Shown in pieces: positions 1 through 5,655 of a stretch of 9,909 bases of DNA (position 1 is its first letter; each line of letters starts with the position of its first letter). Made by a program: the position numbers and the translations under genes. Source of the stretch: Desulfoprunum sp. (GTDB taxonomy: Bacteria; Desulfobacterota; Desulfobulbia; Desulfobulbales; Desulfocapsaceae); the NCBI GenBank assembly GCA_030696435.1, contig JAUYSF010000084.1:1-9909 (forward strand), read 5' to 3'. Below the pieces are notes generated by a model, which worked only from the letters and a program-made list of their open reading frames with translations, did not search any database and was not told the origin of the DNA.

Positions 1-1105
1 TGTACTCGAGCATGGTCATGCTCAAATCGCCCTGGCCCAGCTGATTGCCCATGGACTCAGCGGAACCGAAGCCGGAGGAGGCGATGGCGCCGATCATTTC
101 AGCATCTATACCGGCGCGGGCGAGACTGTCGAGCAGAAAACAGTCGCGACCGACCAGGCACGCTGTGTGAACGCCTTCGATATTAGTAAATTCAGCCAGG
201 ATTTTTTGAATATTGGTCATGTCAAGGTCCTCTGTTAATGTTGGTTCGTTGGGTGGGTTACCTGTTCTGGTTTCACGGTTACCTGAATTTTTTTGTGCCT
301 GGGTGCCGGCGGATTCAGGTGCCGGTTTGTCCGTTTCGGTCGGAGTGGCTGCTCCTGTAACGGATGCCAGGATGTCACTGTCCAGATCTTCGAGGGCTGC
401 CGCTGCTCCCAGGCCTTTTTCTTCCTCTTCTTCATCCTCATCGGATTTGAGGGCAACTTCAAAGAGCAGGGCCTCAAGTCCTTTTTTGATGCTCACAATG
501 GGAGGTTCAACACCCCTGATATTCTGGAGGGTGCCACCCTGAAAACCAAGGATAGTGAAGAAGGCCTTTTCGCCGCTCTCATTGTCGCACATAGCATGGA
601 CAACTTCACCATTTTTGAAAAATATCATGCCCTCATGATCGGTGGTCGTCACTTTCAGGGCCGCCGTCGCTCGTGACAGGCCGTTAAACTGGACAATGTC
701 CATGAGTTCAATCCCGTCGACCGTTCCTTGAAAGCCTTCGTTCTCTTTGAGCACCTGGCCAACGGTCCTGCGCATATCGTTGATGTCGAAGGGTTTCTCG
801 ATAAAGCGCAGGCTGCCGCTCAACATCGCTTCATTCTTGTAGGCATTTGAAGGATATGCCGTCATGATGATAACCCCTGTCTGGGGATAGCGATTGTTGA
901 TTTCAATGAGCAGGTCAAGGCCGTTCATGCCCGGCATATTGATGTCGGTAATCACCAGATTGACATTCTTGTCACTCAGAACGGCCAGGGCCTCTTCACC
1001 CGACTTGGCCGCCAGGATTTCCACATCCTGCATCCCTTTGTTGAGGTTTCTCTGCAACATCCAGAGCATATCCTCTTCGTCATCAACTACCAGTACTCTT
1101 TTCAT
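1..1105 (-). CDS. Response regulator: receiver + DUF4388/PATAN-like + roadblock/LC7 (3' end outside window)
   Basis: The frame opens at ATG 1105 with a good ribosome site (GAGGAG about 5 bases upstream) and runs off base 1 without a stop, so 368 codons are visible. Residues 1-120 form a CheY-like receiver with the acidic pair D8/D9, phospho-acceptor D54 (VITDINMPGMNG), T82 and K104. Residues about 125-225 (from GFQGTVDGIELMDIVQ, including FFKNGEVVHA) resemble the DUF4388/PATAN-like domain often attached to receivers. A very acidic stretch (DEDEEEEE) and a Pro/Thr-rich linker follow to about residue 295. From residue 296 (MTNIQKILAEF) to the edge the sequence looks like a roadblock/LC7 domain (QLGQGDLSMTMLEY), the fold of MglB-type regulators of Ras-like GTPases. 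There is no DNA-binding or enzymatic output domain, so output is probably through protein contacts. Domain names are from recognition, not a search. The gene has its own sigma54-type promoter. Confidence 0.88.
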   Translation of the reverse strand, partial: MKRVLVVDDEEDMLWMLQRNLNKGMQDVEILAAKSGEEALAVLSDKNVNLVITDINMPGMNGLDLLIEINNRYPQTGVIIMTAYPSNAYKNEAMLSGSLRFIEKPFDINDMRRTVGQVLKENEGFQGTVDGIELMDIVQFNGLSRATAALKVTTTDHEGMIFFKNGEVVHAMCDNESGEKAFFTILGFQGGTLQNIRGVEPPIVSIKKGLEALLFEVALKSDEDEEEEEKGLGAAAALEDLDSDILASVTGAATPTETDKPAPESAGTQAQKNSGNRETRTGNPPNEPTLTEDLDMTNIQKILAEFTNIEGVHTACLVGRDCFLLDSLARAGIDAEMIGAIASSGFGSAESMGNQLGQGDLSMTMLEY

Positions 1106-1221
1106 CGTCTCTCCTCGTTGGCCCGCCTCAGCTGCACTGCGGTAGGTAAGAATGAACGGAATGGGTATTGCTCGAATTTGCACCATCTATCGGCATATTG
1201 AGTTGACTCAGATAAAGATTT

Positions 1222-1237
1222 TGCAAAAGAGATGCCA
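1222..1237 (-). promoter_or_regulatory. Sigma54 (-24/-12) promoter for the roadblock response regulator
   Basis: Read on the minus strand, the site is TGGCATCTCTTTTGCA. The -24 GG and -12 GC have exactly the required spacing, and TGGCA and TTGCA both match the consensus TGGCACG-N4-TTGCA; the differences are at the C and G that follow TGGCA. Transcription would start near 1211 and give a leader of about 105 bases before ATG 1105. The site lies in the only non-coding gap of the minus-strand cluster, just downstream of a gene for a sigma54 activator, which supports it. An AT-rich stretch (about 1266-1294) lies between promoter and upstream palindromes and could help DNA looping. I saw no clear IHF consensus there. 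Confidence 0.65.
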
Positions 1238-1329
1238 GAAGAGAGTTTTGTGTGGAGGTAAGTTAGTATCTTGAAAATATAGATGAAAATATAAGGAGCT
1301 TGCGTTGCAGGCTTTTCCTCAGCAGATTT

Positions 1330-1372
1330 ATCTGATCAGATTTTGATCACATGGTCAGAATCTGATCAGATT
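1330..1372. promoter_or_regulatory. Paired palindromic sites, candidate upstream activator sequence
   Basis: The 13-mer ATCTGATCAGATT occurs at 1330-1342 and again at 1360-1372, an exact repeat with a 30-bp period (about three helical turns). Each copy contains the perfect 10-bp palindrome TCTGATCAGA. A third TGATCA core lies between them at 1344-1349. The palindromes are centred about 124 and 154 bp upstream of the predicted start at 1211, the usual range for enhancers of sigma54 activators. The upstream copy lies inside the last codons of the activator gene (residues 436-439, after its HTH); the other lies just past its stop. The copies could also pair into a hairpin, but no T-run follows on either strand, so a terminator is unlikely. 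Confidence 0.55.
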
Positions 1373-2675
1373 GCATCTTCTCCCTCAGGGTTGTGCGGGA
1401 AATGCCAAGGAGGCGCGCTGCCTTAGATTTGTTGTTGTTGGTGAGATTGAGAATCTTCTCGATGTACTGCCTTTCCATCTCGCGGAGGGTGACAATCTCT
1501 GGGTTTTTGCTTGGGGGAGGCGGGGCTGACGGGGTGTTGAGCCCGTTCAGGGTGAGCCAGCCTGTGCGGCAGAAAATGACCTCGCGTTCAATGAGATTGC
1601 GCAGTTCCCTGATATTCCCCTGCCAGTCGTGCCGCAGCATTTCACGACAGGCATCGGGGGTGAAGCCGCTGATCTCTTTTTTGAGCTCTTTTTTGAGAGT
1701 GTGGAGAAAATAGTTGGCGAGGAGTAGGACGTCTTCTCCTCTGTCCCGTAGAGGAGGCAGAATGATGGGGATGACATTGAGACGATAGAAGAGATCTTCC
1801 CTGAACGAAGCCCTGTCTATCTCTTCCTCAATATTGGCGTTTGTCGCGGCGATGATGCGCAGGTGCACCTTGATGTCTTTAATTCCGCCAACTTTACGAA
1901 TAGTCGTCTCTTCAATGAGGCGGAGGAGCTTGGGCTGGAGGGAGATCGGCAGATTGCCGATCTCGTCAAGAAAAAGGGTGCCGCCATTGGCAACTTCCAC
2001 GAGACCTTTCTTGTCGCCTTTGGCATCGGTGAAGGCCCCTTTGTCGTAGCCGAAGAGCTCTGATTCTATAAGATTCGCCGAGAGGGTGCCGCAATCCACC
2101 TTGACGAAGACCCCGCTTTGTCGATTGCGGCTGTCGTGCACGGCGCGGGCCACCAGTTCCTTACCTGTGCCGGTCTCTCCCGTCACCAAGACCGGGGAGC
2201 CGACCTCAGAGGCCATCAGAATAGTCTCTTTGACCCGGCGCATTGCCTCGCAATTCCCGATGATACGGTCGAGTCCTATCTCTTGGGCCTCCAGAAGGGC
2301 CTTCTTTCCCATCAGTCGGGACTGCATGATGCGGTGAAGCGTTGACTTGAATTCTATGATATCGAAAGGTTTGACGATATAGTCCACGGCCCCGGCCCGC
2401 AGGGAGTCAACAGCTGTTTTGGCGTCATTGATCCCCGTGAGCATGACAATATCGGTATCCGGGGTGATTTCTTTGAGTCTGCCGATCAGGCTGATGCCAT
2501 ATGCATCGGGGAGACCGATATCGAGAAAGATCAGATCAATGATGGAAGAACAAGCAAATTCAAGCGCTTCGGCGGCGTTTGCGGCGGTGGAGACACTGTA
2601 GCCTTCCTTTTTAACAAGATTTGCCAGCGAAAAACGCAGGTCCTCCATATCGTCAACAATGAGTACGGCGCCCAT
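1347..2675 (-). CDS. Sigma54-dependent response regulator (NtrC family)
   Basis: A 442-residue protein of normal family length with three domains. Residues 1-120 are the receiver (D8/D9, phospho-acceptor D52, T80, K102). Residues about 138-375 are the AAA+ sigma54-contact domain, with Walker A GETGTGKE (166-173), the sigma54 loop GAFTDA (213-218), Walker B GGTLFLDEI (231-239) and the arginine-finger segment FREDLFYRLN. The C-terminal 30 residues hold a Fis-type HTH (NKSKAARLLGISRTTLREKM). Its ATG overlaps the stop of the upstream kinase gene by one base (TAATG), with GGAAGG as ribosome site, so the two are probably translationally coupled and form a cognate pair. The sigma54 loop has Asp where GAFTGA has its second Gly. 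Its likely target is the downstream roadblock gene, which carries a -24/-12 promoter and paired palindromes. Family assignment is secure; target assignment is inferred. Confidence 0.95.
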   Translation of the reverse strand: MGAVLIVDDMEDLRFSLANLVKKEGYSVSTAANAAEALEFACSSIIDLIFLDIGLPDAYGISLIGRLKEITPDTDIVMLTGINDAKTAVDSLRAGAVDYIVKPFDIIEFKSTLHRIMQSRLMGKKALLEAQEIGLDRIIGNCEAMRRVKETILMASEVGSPVLVTGETGTGKELVARAVHDSRNRQSGVFVKVDCGTLSANLIESELFGYDKGAFTDAKGDKKGLVEVANGGTLFLDEIGNLPISLQPKLLRLIEETTIRKVGGIKDIKVHLRIIAATNANIEEEIDRASFREDLFYRLNVIPIILPPLRDRGEDVLLLANYFLHTLKKELKKEISGFTPDACREMLRHDWQGNIRELRNLIEREVIFCRTGWLTLNGLNTPSAPPPPSKNPEIVTLREMERQYIEKILNLTNNNKSKAARLLGISRTTLREKMQSDQILTM

Positions 2676-4324
2676 TAGCCTTCCGTCAGAAAAAACATGA
2701 TAAAGGTTGTGCCCCTGCCTTCGCTGCTCTCGACGACGATAGCAGCATCATTTTCTCGCAGGGTCCTGTAGACGATCGACAGCCCGAGCCCTGTCCCGCT
2801 GCTCTTGGTGGTAAAGAAGGGTTCAAATATTTTCTCGACGGTCTCTGCCGACATGCCCGTGCCATTGTCGGAAAAGTGCACCACAATGTACTGGCGGTCG
2901 AGCAAGAGTCCGGGAAACTTTTTCTTGTACATCGGATATTTATTTCTTGCGAGCACCTTGGCGGAGATCTCGATCCGGCCCTGCTCGCGGATGGCATCGA
3001 TGGCATTGAGCATGAGATTGAGAAAAACCTGCTGCAGCTGATTGGGATCAGCAATGATGGCTGGAAGTTTATTGTTGTAGTCATCGATCAGGTCGATATG
3101 CCGTTGCATCAACTTGTTATGGATGAGAGGCAGGGTCTCGGAAAGGATGGCGGCAAGTGAGGTCGGGCGTTTATTCGGCACCACCGGCCGGGCGTAGGAG
3201 AAAAATTCCGAGAGCAGCTCATTGAGGCGGTCGACCTGTCTGATGATTCTTCGGGAACACTCGAGTTGTTCTTCATTGTCCTCGGCATTTTCTTCAATGG
3301 ACTGGGCCATGATTTTGATGCCGGCGAGGGGGTTGCGCACCTCATGGGCCACGGCCGAGGCAATTTCAGCTACGGTGGAGAGCCGGTTCATCTTTTCCAT
3401 TTCTTTGCGTACATATTTCAGCTCGGAGATGTCACTGAGCGAGATGATCAGGCCCACCTGGCTGCCTCTGGCATCTTCCCGCGGCACTGCCGAAAAACTG
3501 ATAATTTTCTGCTCGCCGGTTGTTGTGGTGAGGAGCATTTCTTTTTCGGTGCGGGCAGCGGGGATATTTCTGCTCTCCAGCATCTGTCCCGCGGCATCCT
3601 TGCCGATGATATCCGAGAGCATCTGGCCATCAAGGACTGTCGAGAAGGGGATGAGGATTGACTGAGCAATAGCATTGCTTTTGAGGATATGGCCGTGCAG
3701 GTCGGTCACTAAGAGACCGTGATTGAGGCCCTGGATGATCGATTCCGAGAATTTCTTTTCTTCCCGCAGATTGATAATCGAATTCCTTAGATCATTGACC
3801 AGGTTGATAAGCTGCTGGTCCATGCGCTGGTTTTCAATGACCGTGGCGAGGATGTTGGCAATGGCCTCAAGGAGTTGCTCGGTCTCATGAGATGGCTGGT
3901 GGTGCTCTGTGACATAGATGGCCATGATCCCGATGGCACCCTCATCCCGGATGATGGGGGCGCAATAGTGGCCACAGGGCTGTGTGGCGACGAATCCGGA
4001 TGCCGAGAGGGCAGGGGCCTTGGCGAAAAACTGGATCTTACCCTTTTGGGCGGCCTGGCCACAGTGGCAGAGGCCGAAACGTACTGCATTGCAGGCAATG
4101 GTCTGGTTTTCTGAAAAGCCCCTGGCGGCCTTGAGGAGGAGCAACTCCGAATCCTGTTCAACAAGAAAGATGGCGGCTTGATGGCTGAAATCGAAGCCCT
4201 GGAGGGCGATGAGGTAGTCAAGGACGTGTTCAAGCTGGTCCTTGAGCTGAGAGGGCTCAAGGGAAATCTTAAGGATATCGTTGATGATTTCCTGGTGATG
4301 TTTTACCGGCGCATGCTGGGGCAT
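2675..4324 (-). CDS. Cytosolic GAF-PAS sensor histidine kinase
   Basis: From ATG 4324 this is a 549-residue kinase with no membrane segment or signal peptide. Residues about 20-165 form a GAF domain rich in Cys (GLCHCG at 84-89, CGHYC at 117-121). A helical linker (about 165-192) leads to a PAS domain (about 193-300). The HisKA helix carries H327 in VAHEVRNPLAG. The HATPase domain shows the N box (NLMLNAIDAI, around 440), G1 (DNGTGM, around 486) and G2 (GTGLGL, around 510). The frame is open to ATG 4546 (623 residues), but the added 74 residues are rich in Pro, Arg, Ser and Gly, have different codon use and overlap a likely promoter. ATG 4324 has AGAGGA seven bases upstream; ATG 4354 has a cramped site; ATG 4489 also has a fair site and cannot be excluded. 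The stop overlaps the activator start, marking a two-component pair. The signal is unknown. Confidence 0.9.
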   Translation of the reverse strand: MPQHAPVKHHQEIINDILKISLEPSQLKDQLEHVLDYLIALQGFDFSHQAAIFLVEQDSELLLLKAARGFSENQTIACNAVRFGLCHCGQAAQKGKIQFFAKAPALSASGFVATQPCGHYCAPIIRDEGAIGIMAIYVTEHHQPSHETEQLLEAIANILATVIENQRMDQQLINLVNDLRNSIINLREEKKFSESIIQGLNHGLLVTDLHGHILKSNAIAQSILIPFSTVLDGQMLSDIIGKDAAGQMLESRNIPAARTEKEMLLTTTTGEQKIISFSAVPREDARGSQVGLIISLSDISELKYVRKEMEKMNRLSTVAEIASAVAHEVRNPLAGIKIMAQSIEENAEDNEEQLECSRRIIRQVDRLNELLSEFFSYARPVVPNKRPTSLAAILSETLPLIHNKLMQRHIDLIDDYNNKLPAIIADPNQLQQVFLNLMLNAIDAIREQGRIEISAKVLARNKYPMYKKKFPGLLLDRQYIVVHFSDNGTGMSAETVEKIFEPFFTTKSSGTGLGLSIVYRTLRENDAAIVVESSEGRGTTFIMFFLTEG

Positions 4325-4412
4325 GGACTGTTCCTCTTGTCTCGTATCGGCCATACGCCTCTTTGTGGTACATACAGGCAGTCTGCCTGAGCTCGGAAAC
4401 CTTGGAAAACCA

Positions 4413-4443
4413 GCCTGAAAGCCAGGCCGGGATGAAGATCCCG
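4413..4443 (-). other. Two adjacent hairpins in the leader of the kinase operon
   Basis: Two perfect inverted repeats abut each other: GCCTG/CAGGC (arms 4413-4417 and 4423-4427, 5-base loop) and CGGGAT/ATCCCG (arms 4428-4433 and 4438-4443, 4-base loop). Both would lie in the transcript between the predicted start near 4470 and ATG 4324. On the minus strand the first is followed by TGGTTTT, too weak to call a terminator. A role in translation or attenuation is possible but unproven. Confidence 0.3.
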
Positions 4444-4476
4444 CAGGCCTAGGATGCGGAAAAGCAAGCAAAAATG

Positions 4477-4506
4477 ACCATACATTCATCGGCGTCCTCT
4501 TGTCAA
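4477..4506 (-). promoter_or_regulatory. Sigma70-like promoter for the kinase/activator operon
   Basis: On the minus strand a perfect -35 TTGACA (4506-4501) is followed after 18 bases by TATGGT (4482-4477), which matches 4 of 6 bases of the -10 consensus. Transcription would start near 4470. This leaves a leader of about 145 bases to ATG 4324 and puts the start codons at 4546 and 4489 upstream of the transcript, which supports the shorter kinase. Confidence 0.45.
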
Positions 4507-4590
4507 TTACGAAACCGGAGCAACCGCTGCGGTGAGTATGGGGCATTTCTCGTTATTCCGGCGGAAAAGAGGCTTCGCCACTGTCATTTA

Positions 4591-4630
4591 TGGTTATTAA
4601 TGGTTTGAATTGGCTAATTGTGGCTCTTGT
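4591..4630 (+). repeat. Four 10-bp phased TGG repeats, candidate operator of the tungstate operon
   Basis: Four consecutive 10-bp blocks each begin with TGG: TGGTTATTAA, TGGTTTGAAT, TGGCTAATTG and TGGCTCTTGT, starting at 4591, 4601, 4611 and 4621. All share TGG-pyrimidine-T, so the array reads TGGYT every 10 bp on one face of the helix. It ends one base before the -35 TTGACA of the rightward promoter. The position suits an operator for the excisionase-type HTH regulator encoded just downstream. Confidence 0.45.
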
Positions 4631-4631
4631 G

Positions 4632-4660
4632 TTGACAGAAATTTTGCAGATGAATACATC
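4632..4660 (+). promoter_or_regulatory. Promoter for the HTH regulator-tupA operon
   Basis: A consensus -35 TTGACA (4632-4637) is followed after 17 bases by TACATC (4655-4660), a weak -10 with 3 of 6 matches. The start would be near 4667, about 50 bases before ATG 4717. The strong -35, weak -10 and the adjoining phased repeats suggest a regulated promoter. Confidence 0.45.
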
Positions 4661-4716
4661 ATCACCCTGGCATTGTTTAAACTGCAACCCTTGAAGGTGG
4701 AGGCCGAAGACAAGAA

Positions 4717-5652
4717 ATGACCGTGCCCAAAGAGAAGAAATATCTAACAACCAAAGAAGTAGCACAACTGCTCAATATTAATGAGAAGATGGTCTACTCA
4801 TTAGTGAACGACAAGGGACTGCCGGCCACCAAGGTAACCGGCAAATGGTTGTTTCCCAGGCGTCTGGTCGAGGTATGGCTCGATACCCATGTCCTCAATT
4901 TTAAGAGAACGGGTGTTGAGCGTTCTGCCGAGGAAGGTATTCTGCTCATGGCAGGGAGTGATGATCTGCTGCTGCAGAAGGCCCTTTCTCTGTTCTATAA
5001 AGAAGGCCTTGGCACCGTATTTTTTGCAAATCTTGGCAGCATGGGAGGACTGACTTCCCTAAGAAGGGGGCTCTGTCATATCGGGACCTGCCATCTGCTG
5101 CAGGACGACGATGAGGAATACAATTTTGACTTTGCCGATGATGAAATGGAACTGGCCCCTGTCTTTGTCAATTTCAGCAAACGCGAGCAGGGGATTCTCC
5201 TGCAGAAGGGCAATCCCAAGGGCATAACCTGTATCGCCGATCTGGCAAAAAAAGGGGTGCGCATCGTCAACAGACAATTGGGGACAGGGACCCGGTTGCT
5301 GCTTGACTATGAGATAGCCCGTTCCGAGATCTCTTCGGATGCCATTGACGGATACCGCCGGGAAGTCGGTCGGCACATGGAGGCGGGTCTGGAGGTTCTG
5401 GCCGGTCGGGCCGATGCCGCGCCTGCCATCAGGGCGGTGGCAGGTCTTCTGAATCTGGATTTTCTGCCGCTGCGCTGGGAGCGTTATGACCTGCTCATAG
5501 CCAGGGAGCGCTTCTTTGAAAAAGGGATTCAGGATTTCATCAGTCTTCTGCACGGAAAAGCATTCAAAGAACTCGCTGCCTCGTTTGAGGGCTACGATAT
5601 TTCATTCTGCGGTAAAATGTTGTTTCCCAATAATCTCAAAGAAAAGGAGTAG
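4717..5652 (+). CDS. Excisionase-type HTH regulator with PBP-like oxyanion sensor domain
   Basis: A 311-residue one-component regulator. Residues about 7-54 (YLTTKEVAQLLNINEKMVYS ... GKWLFPRRLVEVWLD) are a MerR/excisionase-type helix-turn-helix. After a short linker, residues about 70-305 resemble a periplasmic-binding-protein-like domain (the PBP_like family linked to molybdate/tungstate systems): GILLMAGSDD, then IVNRQLGTGTRLLLD, then the AGRADAAPAIRAVA helix. There is no signal peptide, so sensing is cytoplasmic. It lies three bases upstream of tupA, and the tupA ribosome site overlaps its stop codon, so they share a transcript. This suggests a tungstate (or molybdate) sensor controlling the operon and itself. 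The ATG is the first possible start after an in-frame stop at 4678-4680. Its strongest Shine-Dalgarno (GGTGGAGG) is 13 bases away, unusually far, so translation may be weak. It is not a ModE- or TunR-type protein. Confidence 0.88.
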   Translation: MTVPKEKKYLTTKEVAQLLNINEKMVYSLVNDKGLPATKVTGKWLFPRRLVEVWLDTHVLNFKRTGVERSAEEGILLMAGSDDLLLQKALSLFYKEGLGTVFFANLGSMGGLTSLRRGLCHIGTCHLLQDDDEEYNFDFADDEMELAPVFVNFSKREQGILLQKGNPKGITCIADLAKKGVRIVNRQLGTGTRLLLDYEIARSEISSDAIDGYRREVGRHMEAGLEVLAGRADAAPAIRAVAGLLNLDFLPLRWERYDLLIARERFFEKGIQDFISLLHGKAFKELAASFEGYDISFCGKMLFPNNLKEKE

Positions 5653-5655
5653 ATC

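Larger units (their letters stand above)
4325..4716. other. 392-bp divergent control region between kinase operon and tungstate operon
   Basis: With the kinase start at 4324 no convincing gene lies here. Reading left to right it holds the kinase leader with two adjacent hairpins (4413-4443), a leftward sigma70-like promoter (4477-4506), an AT-rich segment with four 10-bp phased TGG blocks (4591-4630), a rightward promoter (4632-4660), and the short leader of the HTH regulator. The open frame leftward from 4546 covers part of it but does not look coding. Confidence 0.6.

Noticed and set aside
235..477. Open frame of 80 codons on the minus strand
   Set aside because: It is a shifted frame within the low-complexity acidic and Pro-rich linker of the receiver/roadblock gene. 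It has no ribosome site or recognisable domain, and the main frame is continuous across it.
4325..4546. N-terminal extension of the histidine kinase to ATG 4546
   Set aside because: The 74 extra residues look like chance translation, contain hairpins and overlap a likely promoter; ATG 4324 has a better-placed ribosome site. ATG 4489 is the only rival worth keeping in mind.
4668..4685. Sigma54-like TGGCAT...CTGC upstream of the HTH regulator
   Set aside because: The distance between the GG and GC elements is three bases too long, and a TTGACA-based promoter fits better.
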